Assembly (NCBI GenBank): GCA_009746045.1
Contig: RPFO01000156.1
Location: forward strand, 6,414,947 to 6,444,446
Source: Mesostigma viride
Taxonomy: Eukaryota; Streptophyta; Mesostigmatophyceae; Mesostigmatales; Mesostigmataceae
Direction: 5' to 3'
DNA length: 29,500 bases
Below the pieces are notes generated by a model that saw only the letters and a program-made list of their open reading frames with translations, had not been told where the DNA came from and searched no databases. Both the position numbers and the translations under genes were made by a program. Below are positions 1 through 12,500 of the stretch, piece by piece. Position 1 is the first letter of the stretch; every line of letters starts with the position of its first letter.

Positions 1-157
1 GTAAAACTGGGTTCATGGTTGGGCAGGCGTATTCCTAGTAAGACAGCTTCAATGCACGCCCACTTTAGGGGCACTACAACGGTTGGCTGCCAGCACTTGT
101 TGGTCATTATGGAAGAGCCCGGTCTGATTCTACTCTAATACGACATTTGGGGTTGCA

Positions 158-2727
<2,570 letters not shown>

Positions 2728-2837
2728 GGAACCATGGGAAGGCGCTTTATTGGTACGCCCTGGTGTGGAGGGTTTGCATGGAGGCAGCCATGGTCACACA
2801 CAGACCAGTTGGAATGAGTGCACCCTTTGTATCTGGC

Positions 2838-2842
2838 TGTAA
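2838..2842 (+). terminator. TGTAA polyadenylation signal of U1-C (candidate)
   Basis: TGTAA, the usual green-algal poly(A) signal, occurs 111 nt after the U1-C stop codon. Further copies are at 2950 and 3121, so the 3' end may be heterogeneous. The interval 2728-3034 is otherwise featureless 3' UTR or flank. Confidence 0.5.
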
Positions 2843-3034
2843 TGAAGGTGCCATGGCAACTTGTGCTGACTTCAGCTGCACCCAGACTACCTTGGCTACC
2901 GCTACTTTGCGGTAGGGGATGTGTGGTTCCTCCCATTGACAAGGGTGCATGTAATGGGCTCTTGTCCTACACCGCTGGCCAGATGCATTCCTGTCTGACG
3001 CAGGATTATATTAGGGGAAACTTTGAGCCTTGAC

Positions 3035-3248
3035 TTAAGGTGAGACAACTATTCCTGTACACATTACAGAGACTTTATGCAACAAGTATTAAATGAAGTC
3101 ATATAATGCCTCCTCCTTGATGTAATGCCTCGTGTGCGGCTTTCAATGAGACAATCGGCGAATTAATTGTTAGGAAAATATTTTAAGAACATATCTCCGT
3201 GCGGTTTGGATCGCAATGCTTCCATGAATTCATAGTTGTCTCACTTAA
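3035..3248. mobile_element. MITE-like element, about 206 bp, flanked by TTAA
   Basis: GGTGAGACAACTAT at 3039 is the inverted match of ATAGTTGTCTCAC ending at 3244. Both outer sides are TTAA (3035-3038, 3245-3248), as expected for a TTAA target duplication. The interior is AT-rich and non-coding. Related TGAGACAACTAT ends recur at 17919 and 24681. The TIR of about 13 bp is short; superfamily not assigned (TTAA targets are typical of piggyBac-like elements, but the TIR sequence is not). Confidence 0.55.
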
Positions 3249-3581
3249 TTTATCAAGGAGACAACCTTTATATCTATGTGGACGAGATAGTAGCCTCGAG
3301 CCACGAGATAATTAATTCATTAATTAATTAAACTCGTGCTCCCGTTGGGGAGTCACGGAGCACCGAAGTGCTTTTAATCCCTGTGTGTGCACAACAGGAG
3401 AAAGGGCAGAGACCCCCAGTCTCCTTCATGCCAAAGGCATGCCACAGCTGCATTCGGGCACGTTCGCTAAACGGCCGCGAGATAGCCATGGCTGACGGCG
3501 GCGCCCATTACTTTAATTCACGTTTGGGCTCCAAATTTTGCCGCGACCATCACAATCGCTTCGTCTTTGTAAGACATGAAC

Positions 3582-3650
3582 ATTAAATTAAATTAAATTA
3601 TAACATGACTCCGTCGGGAGATCATACATACATAGCTCCGGCTTTTTGCC
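3582..3650 (-). mobile_element. LINE 3' end stub
   Basis: On the minus strand, CTCCCGACGGAG is followed by TCATGTTATAATTTAATTT, matching the 3' termini of the copies ending near 6783 and 7976. Only the last few dozen bases are present, so this is a severely 5'-truncated or disrupted insertion. Confidence 0.5.
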
Positions 3651-3657
3651 TCCGCAC

Positions 3658-4053
3658 CGTGTGCAGTTCTTGGACGTTTGGAATCATGGCATGGCTAACG
3701 TGATGACTGACTAGCTAGACCTTTTCAGTGGTTTTCCATTTGCGGGTATTTCCTCGTAAATGGTGGGAGAGCGATCGCAGCAATGGTGCTCACCACTAGA
3801 CACTCCCGGCCAGTTAGGCTAGAAACACACGCCCTGATCAAGCATGCTGTTTCCGGCCCCACCGTCTAGGTCATCTAGTCGCTCCACACGTAAGCCAGCC
3901 ATAATTTCAATGCACAAGGATACACATTTCCATCACCATTCATCTTCATCATCCTGAACGACTCGAAAACGCGGAAAAGATAACGGCAGGCTCGAGCTAC
4001 CATGGTCCGGATTCTCCCGATTTCTGGCCTGCGCTGGTTGTCTCTTTGATAGC
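3658..4053. repeat. Dispersed repeat, copy 1
   Basis: Collinear with 8555-8996 in the same orientation. Shared blocks include CCTTTTCAGTGGTTTTCC, GCAGCAATGGTGCTCACCAC and ACCATGGTCCGGATTCTCCC. This copy is about 45 bases shorter through several small gaps. No intact ORF; family unknown. Confidence 0.85.
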
Positions 4054-4510
4054 TAACTAGTATAGTTGTATCCATTGCTTATAGCTTGTATCCATTGGTA
4101 GTCACTGCCGCCATGGCAGCCATTCTTAGAACGTTTGCCTAGCCGTGCCAACATACCTAGTCATGTGCACCGCTAACGCACGGTACACAACCAGCCATGT
4201 AGCCTTAGCTTAGTCCTTGTTGTACAGCCATGCTACGTCTTGGCTATGATCAGTTTACTCGCCCACGCTCCATGTTATGCCAGGCTCACATGGGTCTTAT
4301 TGCACCCACAGATTGCCGGATCGTTAGCGTGTCCGTTTAGCTAACGTGCCCGAATGCAGCTGTGGCATGCCTTTGGCATGAAGGAGACTGGGGGTCTCTG
4401 CCCTTTCTCCTGTTGTGCACACACAGGGATTAAAAGCACTTCCGTGCTCCGTGACTCCCCAACGGGAGCACGAGTTTAATTAAGTAATTAATTAGTATAG
4501 TTGTCTGCTT

Positions 4511-4595
4511 GATAGCACATATTCCCTTGCTGGATGGATTGAGGTGGCGAAGCCGCAAAACCGAACTAAGCTAACTCCCAGCTACTCTAGTCCTG

Positions 4596-4649
<54 letters not shown>

Positions 4650-4880
4650 CCAACACACAAACCCTTTCAAGACACACAAATTCCTAACGTACTACTCTAC
4701 TCAGCAAAGCGCCCTTCCTCCTGGGGGGAGGGGGCTTGCCCACAGGGGCTGGCGTGTGAGCCTGGACAATCGTAGACCTGCCACCTCTTCAAGTGTTCTG
4801 CATAGCGGTCCAAGCAAGAGAGAGGGAGTGAATGCAGTGTTCAAACTGAGCTGGGACCACTAGCTAGGTCGGCCAACAAC
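4511..4880 (-). pseudogene. LINE reverse-transcriptase C-terminus and 3' UTR, 5'-truncated
   Basis: The minus strand reads VVPAQFEHCIHSLSLAWTAM, a stop, a short divergent stretch, then IVQAHTPAPVGKPPPPRR, ending RFAE and a stop at 4698-4700. The same tail with RRRFDE occurs at 6650 and 7830. The 3' UTR continues to 4511 with a GGATGGATTG...TAGCACATATTC block matching the other copies, and is interrupted by a (CA)n expansion. In-frame stops and frame drift show it is dead. Confidence 0.75.
4598..4646 (+). repeat. (CA)n microsatellite
   Basis: About 24 CA units with a degenerate continuation to about 4680, expanded inside the 3' UTR of the minus-strand LINE fragment at 4511-4880. Confidence 0.95.
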
Positions 4881-5010
4881 ATCTGTGTGTAGTTCATGGC
4901 AGGATGACATGTACATGCACGTACACGCTGATCGATATATTTTCCCGTTCGAAGCGATCACACAATATTTATGACGAGCAAATTATGCGAGCTCCTCTAC
5001 GCAACGCAGC

Positions 5011-5196
5011 CTGGCGGCTGCGGTGAGCCCTGAAAATACGTCTGCAGCTTCGCCCTCAGGCCGCTTGGAAGGCAGCGGTGCCACTAGTCAGGCACTAGCG
5101 GTCGCCCAGCCCCCCCGCCGGGGCTTAATTGCCTCGACATCGGCATCGCCTGAGCCCAAGCGCAGTCGATCGCCCTGCCGCACCGAGCTGGACTGA
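5011..5196 (+). pseudogene. Ser/Ala-rich ORF remnant, possibly retroelement N-terminal region
   Basis: An open stretch reads LAAAVSPENTSAASPSGR and continues through STSASPEPKRSRSP to a TGA at 5194. The low-complexity Ser/Ala/Pro composition with basic clusters resembles ORF1-type leader regions of algal retroelements, and retroelement pieces surround it. No start codon or splice partner is convincing. Could also be chance coding bias. Confidence 0.25.
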
Positions 5197-5289
5197 GCGT
5201 GACTTGTACGCCAGCCAGTCCGGCTTTTTTTCATGAAGTCGATTTGAATGTAGCTGCCCCCCCTTCATGCAAGTTCATGGAGCACATGT

Positions 5290-5840
5290 TTTATGGGCCG
5301 GTTGCACGCCTCGCTCCTTGACCTGTGCAAGCAGCTGGGATGGGCGATACCAGATGCGCCTCCGCGATATGGTGTCCGACGGACGGCCGGTTTTCCCACC
5401 GTAATATCCTAAGTCCAACACCTACATTGTACCGCTCCCCTCGCCCCGCCTTCAGCTCTGCGCTCTCTTCTCCCTCGGGCTCTCCGTTGGCGACTGGCTT
5501 TGGGCCCCCTTCCCCCTGACCGAAGCCACCTTCCGGCCGCTCCCTCCTAGTTAACCGGAGACCGGCGAGTGAGCTCGTGCCCCCATCGCAGCAGATGTGG
5601 CAACCATGGGCAGCACGATGGCTAGCTGCCGAGCTCCCCGGCCCTAGCCTTCTCAAGGTCCAACACTGATCTCCACCGCTACCTGGAGCCACGGCCGGCC
5701 CTCGACCTCGCCTCCACAGGTCTCCACCGCCAACACCGCCAACACCAATGCCGTTGATCACTGCCCGGCCAGCTCCACGACATCGACAAGCACCTACATG
5801 ACAACTCCATCGCCATAGTCGATTGCCCGCGGCAACAGTC
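5290..5840. other. Interval without an assignable gene
   Basis: GC-rich sequence with an open minus-strand frame (5291-5761) that is Gly/Arg-rich and resembles no family I recognise. It sits between retroelement fragments and is probably retroelement-derived or random open frame. Confidence 0.3.
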
Positions 5841-5849
5841 GCAGCTGCA

Positions 5850-6014
5850 CACGCTTTCCCCCCTTAACGTACCCGCGGCGCACGTGCCACCACCACCTGC
5901 TCGTGATTCCAGCCGCTTGCTCCTCGCCGCCAGCTGTGCCGGGGTGTAGTCCTCATCCATCCTGATCGGGGTGTCCTTGAGCAGGCGATCGACGGACTCG
6001 ATATCCAATGACAC
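5850..6014 (-). pseudogene. LINE ORF1-like fragment
   Basis: The minus-strand frame begins MSLDIESVDRLLKDTPIRMD and continues EDYTPAQLAARSKRLESR before losing similarity. The D-x-TPAQ-x-x-x-R-x-R pattern parallels LTLAQQQRRREL in the fragment at 7204-7527 and the C-terminal region of L1-type ORF1 proteins. Truncated; no complete ORF remains. Confidence 0.4.
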
Positions 6015-6094
6015 GTTTCTGGTCGTTCACGGTGGCCATGGTGACCAGAACCAGGCCAGCTAGGCCTGGCAGGCGAATGGCCCTGTCAATGGCT

Positions 6095-6235
6095 AGGCCC
6101 CCAACGGCTTGGCCAGCCAGGGCGGCATATTCTGACCTGCATGGCCGGCCTGGCCCCAATTAATTAATTATCAACATCGCTCCGCTGGGAGTCAATGTAG
6201 CACATATCCCTGAGAAGATCATATCCCTTAGAGTC
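6095..6235. mobile_element. Scrambled LINE pieces
   Basis: Bases 6095-6158 (GGCTTGGCCAGCCAGGGCGG and following) duplicate the reverse-transcriptase segment at 6346-6400. They abut an AATTAATTAATT tail (6160-6172) and a minus-strand CTCC-loop-GGAG 3' end (6180-6191). At least two insertion or deletion events are needed to produce this junction. Confidence 0.55.
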
Positions 6236-6783
6236 TTTGTATCACGGTATGCCTCGTATTTCGGATGAGATTAGGCAGCGTAGGATAGCATTTGTAGGAC
6301 ATCTTGCTCGCACCAGCCAGGCCAACACCGCCCTTGGTCTGGCCGGTCCCCAGCGGCTCGGCCAACCAGGGCGGCATATTTTGACCTGGCCTGGCCCCAA
6401 GAACATCCCTAAAAGGGTAGGGAAACATGCCATGACCTATGTAGGCACCCTATGTAGACACCCAGATGTTGCTAGACGACCTAGTGGTCCCAGCCCAGTT
6501 TGAGTACCGCATCCACTCTCTCTCCCGTCTTTGGACTGCCATGCAGGACAAGACGCGGTGGAAGAAGATTGTCAAGGCGCACACGCCAGCCCCTGTGGGC
6601 AAGCCGTCTCCCCCCAAGAGGAGGAGCCGTTTTGATGAGTAGCGTAGATAGGCTTTTCTAGACTAGCTATAGCTTAGAGTTAGGTTAGTTCGATTACGCG
6701 GCTTCCTCCACACCACCCATCCAACCTGGAATATGTGCTACATGATCTCCCAACGGAGACATGTTATAATTTAATTTAATTTA
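6228..6783 (+). pseudogene. LINE copy A: reverse-transcriptase C-terminus, 3' UTR and tail
   Basis: The plus strand reads SLYHGMPRISDEIRQRR then IAFVGHLARTSQAN, the conserved region after the RT domain of non-LTR elements; the minus-strand copy at 16408-17016 has LYQGMPYITSTIKQRR and LVGHLAR. A frameshift near 6470 moves coding to a frame reading VVPAQFEYRIHSLSRLW and ending RSRFDE-stop at about 6642. The 3' UTR includes CTCCCAACGGAG (6747-6758) and a TTTAATTTAATTTA tail. 5'-truncated and inactive. Confidence 0.8.
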
Positions 6784-6784
6784 C

Positions 6785-6965
6785 TTTTAATCCCTGAGAA
6801 GGGGCATATGGCTTTTAATACATCCTAGGCTACTTCATGCAAGGGTGAGAATGTAAGCTACCCTTGCTCTAGGTGCACCAGGGCACCCGCACCACCATGC
6901 TGTCTCAGGTTCAACCCGCCTAACCGGGGGGGATCCTGGCACGGGGGAGGAAGATCATCATGGCT
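6785..6965 (-). mobile_element. SINE-like or LINE 3' UTR fragment
   Basis: Matches 17541-17729 and 24970-25100: blocks CTGAGAAGGGGCATATG, GCTACTTC.TGCAAGGGTG, TTGCTCTAGGTGCACCAGGG and AAGATCATCATGGCT. The hairpin and AT tail of the other two copies are missing here. The tail of LINE copy A directly abuts it. Confidence 0.6.
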
Positions 6966-7203
6966 ATACAAGGGCTACCTAGGGCATGGCTTCTCGGCAG
7001 AGAGCATCTCTCTGCATAGGCATAGCATGGCTAACTTCTTAACCCTGGGTTAACATTTGCAACATCCATGGGGGTCCCATTATAGACAAAGCATGGCTAA
7101 ATGTTGAAGGCATCATCCATGGGGGCCATTATGGGCGCACACACGCGCGGGGGCCACATGCTAGGCTAAGCCTTACTAATCTACACTACTAGTATATATA
7201 TTC
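6966..7203. other. Interval without a gene
   Basis: Contains two imperfect copies of a CATCCATGGGGG(TCC)CATTAT motif with GCATGGCTAA (7063-7133). No coding signal was seen. Confidence 0.4.
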
Positions 7204-7527
7204 CTAGTCTGAGGTGGCAGGAGGGGGCTGCCAGGGCTTGTGGTCAACGTGGATGACCACCCCCCTCCAGCCGTATACCGGCTTCCCCCTTGCACTCTGC
7301 CGGAGATGAAGGTAGGTCGGCCATAGCTCGCGTCGCCGCTGTTGCTGGGCCAGGGTCAAGTCGTCGTCCAACGTGAAGCGAGTCTCCGAGAGCTTCTTGC
7401 GGCATTTACGGAACGCCAGCTTGTCCGCCATGTACTTAAAGGTGAGGAGCACGGGTGCCGGGCCAGCCTTCCCCCGCGCGCGGGGGAGGCGGACAGCCGA
7501 CATGTCCAGCTCACCAGTGAGTAACAT
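7204..7527 (-). pseudogene. L1 ORF1p-like C-terminal domain fragment
   Basis: An open minus-strand frame of 107 codons reads LTFKYMADKLAFRKCRKKLS, then FTLDDDLTLAQQQRRREL, then a basic/aromatic GKPVYGWRGVVIHVDHKPW. This order (hydrophobic strand, D-L-x-x-x-x-x-x-R-R-E-L-W-P, then an aromatic K/R-W-R strand) resembles the C-terminal nucleic-acid-binding domain of L1 ORF1 proteins. The N-terminus is missing. Assignment is by pattern memory only. Confidence 0.5.
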
Positions 7528-7576
7528 GGGGGCAAAAATGGCGCACTTAAATGCCTCAAGAAGGCTCGTGGAGGTC

Positions 7577-7976
7577 TCACCTGCCTGGCCCCAAGGGCGT
7601 TCCCAAAAGGGTAGGGAAACATGTCACGAACTACATCCAGATGTCGGTTGGACGACCTAGTGGTCCCAGCCCAGTTTGAACACCGCATCCACTCTCTCTC
7701 CCTTCTTTGGACTGCCATGCAGAACAAGACGCGGTGGCAGAAGATTGTCAAGGCTCACACGCCCGCCCCTGTGGGCAAGCCGGCCACCTCCCCCCCGCCA
7801 AGAGGCGGGAGGCGGCGTTTTGATGAGTAGTGTAGTTAGGATTCTTCTAGACTAGATAGCTTATTAGAGTTAGGTTAGTTTGATTACGCAGCTCCCTCCA
7901 CTCCACCCATCCATCAAGGAATATGTGCTACATGATCTCCCAACGGAGGCATGATCAACATTATAATTTAATTTAA
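7577..7976 (+). pseudogene. LINE copy B: reverse-transcriptase C-terminus, 3' UTR and tail
   Basis: Homology to copy A begins at CCTGGCCCCAAG (7577). The frame reads LDDLVVPAQFEHRIHSLSLL, then KIVKAHTPAPVGKP, and ends RRRFDE-stop at 7830. The 3' UTR has TTCTAGACTAGATAGC, CTCCCAACGGAG (7937-7948) and an AATTTAATTTAAT tail. Shorter at the 5' side than copy A, typical of incomplete reverse transcription. Confidence 0.8.
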
Positions 7977-8059
7977 TCCTAAATATCAACAAATTCCTTT
8001 CATTCGCTACCCCGATATTCACAGTCTCCTTTCCCACACAGCAAAAGGCAAAATATGGT

Positions 8060-8620
8060 GTTGTTCTTAGTCAGTTGCATCGTTTTCCCCGTCTTTCAGT
8101 TGTTCAGTTATCGTGGCGATTTCATCACGACTCTTGTTAATGAACTCTTGCATCGTTTGTTGATCAACTGAAATTAGACTATGACCGAGACATTATGCTC
8201 CATCAAGTCCGGTGTTTTTTGCAACTTCACCCACACCCGTAGTGACCTGTTCGGTGCCGGCTGCCCCTTGGCACTTGTAAGCTCTACAAACAGGTCGTGG
8301 ACCGTCTGGATCGCGTAGTATCTCGCTCCGCACATATCATGACTGAACCCTGTGATGCCAGATCTCCTTTGCGGCCGTCATTCCAACCGAGCTTCATGGC
8401 AATGGATTCAGTTCGTTGTCCACACCCTCGCGTCGCTGTAGCAACACGATGTTTTCTGGCATGCGCATACGCGGGCTTTCAGTTTGGTTCCCGCCACACG
8501 TCCATTTGAAAGTGTCGTCCTCCAGATTTTTGCCTTTCAGTTGCACCGTTGTCGGTGTGCATGAGTTCTTGGATGTTTCGAACCATGGCATAGCTAACGT
8601 AATCATCATGACCAACTAGT
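8060..8620 (-). pseudogene. Decayed coding sequence of unknown family
   Basis: Three non-overlapping minus-strand stretches look protein-like but lie in shifted frames: VQLKGKNLEDDTFKWTCGGN followed by RMRMPENIVLLQRREGVDN (about 8400-8570); RYYAIQTVHDLFVELTSAKG and LRVWVKLQKTPDLMEHNVSV (about 8180-8335); and MQEFINKSRDEIATITEQLK ending DATD-stop (about 8070-8156). They fall in N- to C-terminal order, as expected for one gene broken by frameshifts. I do not recognise the family. It adjoins dispersed repeat copy 2 and may be the coding part of that element. Confidence 0.4.
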
Positions 8621-8996
8621 CGACCTTTTCAGTGGTTTTCCATTTGCGGGTTTTTCCTCGTAAATGCCGTGGGAGAGTGATCGCAGCAATGGTGCTCACC
8701 ACTGACTAGACACGGCTCCCGACCAGTTAGGCGGCTCGAACTGAACACACGCCTTGCCGATCTAGCGGCAAGCTGTTTCCGGCCCCCGCCACCGTCTCTG
8801 AGGTCATCGGCTAGTCACGCTATACACGCGGTAACTGCCAGCCATAATTTCAATGTGCACAAGGCTACACATTTCCATCTCCATTCATATTCATCATCCT
8901 GAACGACTCGAAAACGCGGACAAGATAACGCCAGGCTCGAGCTACCATGGTCCGGATTCTCCCGATTTCTGGCCTGCGCTGGTTGTCTCCTTGATA
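8555..8996. repeat. Dispersed repeat, copy 2
   Basis: Longer partner of 3658-4053, same orientation. The alignment ends at TTTCTGGCCTGCGCTGGTTG followed by TCTCCTTGATA. Flanking DNA differs between the copies, so the boundaries are real. Confidence 0.85.
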
Positions 8997-9587
8997 ATAA
9001 TGGTTGTTAATACATCTAGATCAGTAATCCTACTGTGTATGCGTTTTATGGGCAGCAGAGATTCGCACCATGAGGGTGGCCTGCGGAAGTGCGAAGTGTG
9101 CTCCGCTGGTCTTAACGGGCAAGTTACGAGAACGTACGTTACTTGATTACTGTACGTCGAGCAGCGTCGAACAATCCATTTTTTATCGCGGGAAGATGCG
9201 ACGAACTTTGGCACTTCGCCCTCACTTCGCCACGTACGCGAACCTCGCAACGCGGCAAGAGATCTTGTGGTGCTTCGGGTTGGAAAAGGCGCGGAAAGGC
9301 TATCTCAGATCTTTTTTGCGATGAGTTGGATTTGCCCGCCGCTTTTTCGCGACAGCTGTGGACAGAAAGCGCTGGTGGACCGCCACGTGTCAAAGTGGCT
9401 GAAATCTTGGGATCGCGACTGGAAAGTTGCTGAGGATAAAGATTTGAACGTAAGGAACCTGCAACCGCTTGAGCACGCGCGTGTTGCAGCCTCCGAGCTA
9501 TCTTTACGCGGATCGACACCGCTAGGCCGGGTTAATTCAGCAACCTTAGCCGTAACGGAGGTTTCGAGCCCTGTCCGACTAACAGCC
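8997..9587. other. 5' flank of the NAR1 gene
   Basis: No repeat or independent gene is recognisable. The NAR1 reading frame is open upstream to about 9267, but residues before the ATG at 9588 do not resemble a transit peptide. The promoter should lie here; no clear TATA box was found. Confidence 0.4.
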
Positions 9588-12500
9588 ATGGCTTCTACCC
9601 TCCAAATGAGTACGTTGTCAAACGCTAGGGTAGCTCGTGCGCAACGCCTTGCGGGTCCACAATGCCGCCGGGTTGCTACTTCGCAATTCCCTGCGAGTCC
9701 AGCGGGAAAGAAATTCTTGAACAAGGCTGCCCATTCCCAATCCATGTTTGCAAAGTCAGCCAAGCAGAGCGGTGCAATGCGGGTAGTTTGCCAGGCAGTT
9801 GACGCATCGGCGCCGGCTGTCGCGGCCCCTGCTTCGCCAGCGCCTGCTCCATCACCGCCAATGCTTCCACCGTTCCAGCTGGTCGCCCGACTCGCCGGTA
9901 AGCGCGGGGGAAGCTGTTTGTTCCGCCATACGTGCCGAGCCGCCATGATCATAGCGTCCATTGCGTCGATATTCGCGTCATGAGCAGCTGGCTGTAACTT
10001 CACTGTTCAGAGGTTGCATTTAGTAATAATAGCTCTTAATATGAGGAAAGTGCCTTCATTTCACTCTCCTCTCGTTACCTTTCTTCTTTTCTTGCAGCGC
10101 TGTCCCAGATGAAGGCCCAATACAGCACGGCGAAGATCTTCGTACTGTCCATGATGGCTGGCGCCTACATCGGCGTCGGCGGACTGTTGATGACGGTGAG
10201 CTGCCAACCCGACAACAAACAGAAGCTAGGCCCACGGCCAACAGCGGTTTCGAAACCGACGCCATCAACCTCCCTCGTCACCTGGAGCATGAAGCTCTTT
10301 TTCCCTTCCAGTAACCTTAAACACTTGTTGCATCCCTGACCCTGGCTGCTCCTGCTTCATCCGTACCTTTCAGGCACATTGTATACTAGCTAGCCATGCG
10401 CACAAGCCTGACCGGTACAGGGTCTGCAAGGCCGTGTCGCATCGGCATATGTACCACACCAAGTTTGCCGTACAAATGGCCAGCGTGCGATATCGCGAAG
10501 ACACTAGCCCCCCTGTCCAGCCCTGTGCCACCGAGGGACAAACGTGCTCACCAGGCCCTGCCATGGGGCTAGTTTTGAATGTAGTGCCCTCACACCTCGG
10601 CAACTGAACCTCAGATTGCACACATGACATGTGCCGACGGCAAGGACAGCTTGTGGCGGGTACCACGGGTTGGCCCGCTCACAAGCCCGAGCACGGCAGC
10701 ACGGTGTGTATGGCTTGGTTATGCTTCGCGGTCGGCACGGCAGGTGTGTGAGCAGCGCCAGGTTCCGCTGCCTTGTCACACCACGGCGCAACGCCGGTCA
10801 AGTATGCTTGCGATGGGCTAGCCCACATGCATCGTGACCCCACTCACGTGTTTGCTGGCGGTGGTGAGCTCTTGCGGGGATTGCAGGGGATGGCCATGGA
10901 ACCCCATGGCCACGTCCGAAAGGCCACCTCTCGGTTGGAACGACCCCTCTCGAAATAGGCCGAGGGATTGGTCTCGCCCCAGGAGAAGTGGTCAGCTCCG
11001 GCAGCAGCTCATGCTCGCTCCCAAATGCCTAATGCCACCACACGTAACCCATCCCAAGGGCACTCCATTGTTCCACGCCCTAAGCCTAGCCCTGGGTCCG
11101 CAAACTCCCATCTGGTGGAACCTGGCTTGGTGCGCTAAACACGCATTCACATGATCCTTGATTCGTCCACCAAGCATGCTTCTTCTTATTAATATTTTCC
11201 CGAATTGGCCCACCCACGCACACACATGCAGCTGGCTGCCGGGGGCTCCCCCGCGCTCGCCGCCGCCAACCCTGGGTTGCACAAGTTCCTGCTGGGCGTG
11301 ATCGGCCTCCCCTTTGGCCTGTTCATGTCCACGGTGACGGCCAGCGAGCTGTTCACGGGCAACGTGATGGTGTTTGCGGTCGGCCTGCTGGACGGCAAGG
11401 TGACCAACGGTGACGTCTCCAGGAACTGGGCCGTCTCGTGGGTGGGCAACCTGGTGGGCAGCCTTCTGCTGGCGCTCGCCGTCAGCTACGCGGGATCAAG
11501 TGCGTTGGGTGGGAACCGGGAAGCAATTTTTCATGGAATCAGTTAGCAGGGTTGCATGCACCCGGGTAGCAGGGTTGCATGCAACCGGCAAGCATGCGTG
11601 GGACTTGGTGGGATCCCATCCCTGCAATGAGGGGTCGCCTCTGCAAAGCCCAGTGTTGGAGATGCCAAGTCCCTGGATGCAAAGGAATGCCTGATCCTAG
11701 CCCCAGTGGTATACCATTCTTTGATGAATCTGGAAGCTGGCAGCTGTCACATCAACCGGTTTTTTCGGTGGGTTGCCCAAGCCACGTGTTTGCAGCTCCT
11801 CCTTCATGGAAACTTGGCAGGCCGCGTGTCCCATGTCGCACTATATACCCTCTTGCCACGCTTTCAAGTGATTCGCATTCTCTGCACATCCTCTGCCCTA
11901 TTAACACATCTTAGCCTTGTCACTATCAAAATAAGGAAGCCTGGGCCATTCTATCTTAGTAGAGTAGCCATATCCTCCCGTTGCATGGTGAGAATCCACC
12001 TACTGCCACCCCGATGACCCTCCCGGATCCTTCCCTTTCTCCAGCCTCTCTCATAGCCTCTGACCTCACTGTCTTCCTTGCATCGTCCATGCCTGCTTGT
12101 CCGTGCCTATTCGGGTGTCATCGGCCGTGCAGTTGCGGTCCCGTCCAGCATCGCCACCGCCAAGGCCATCGCTGCCAACAAAGTGGGCGCGCCCTTCTTC
12201 AAGATGCTCGTCAAGGGCACGCTGTGCAACTGGCTGGTCACGCTCGCCGTCGCGCTGGCCATTTCGGTCGACTCAGCCCCCGCCAAGTTCCTCACCATCC
12301 TGCTGCCTATCTCGCTCTTCGTGACCGCGGGATGGGAGCACTCTGTCGCCAACATGTACCTCATCCCACAGGTGGGCCGATATACTTCATCCCATCCCTC
12401 AGGCGGGACCCTGTTTCCTGATGTCCTCTAGAAATCTAACCACCTTCAAAAGTGGTCACCTTGGCAAGTTGCTGATGTCCTCTCCTTTCTGGATGCCTCG

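Larger units (their letters stand above)
3321..4494. mobile_element. Composite bounded by inverted repeats of about 150 bp
   Basis: Bases 3321-3475 are repeated in inverse orientation at 4334-4494 with very few differences. Each arm has, from outside in, an AATT-type tail, the GTGCTCC...GGAGCAC hairpin, TTTTAATCCCTGTGTGTGC and GACCCCCAGTCTCCTTCATG. No transposase ORF lies between the arms; the interior holds a LINE 3' stub (3582-3650) and dispersed repeat copy 1 (3658-4053). Either it is a non-autonomous TIR element, or two copies of one SINE-like unit inserted head to head with tails outward. The hairpin plus tail is shared with LINE 3' ends elsewhere in the window, which favours the second reading. 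Confidence 0.6.

Noticed and set aside
6228-6433. Minus-strand ORFs over LINE copy A
   Set aside because: Antisense shadows; the plus strand encodes the recognisable reverse-transcriptase C-terminus.
9139-10003. Minus-strand ORFs opposite NAR1 exon 1
   Set aside because: Shadows of the NAR1 transit-peptide exon; the plus-strand frame explains the coding bias and splices correctly.
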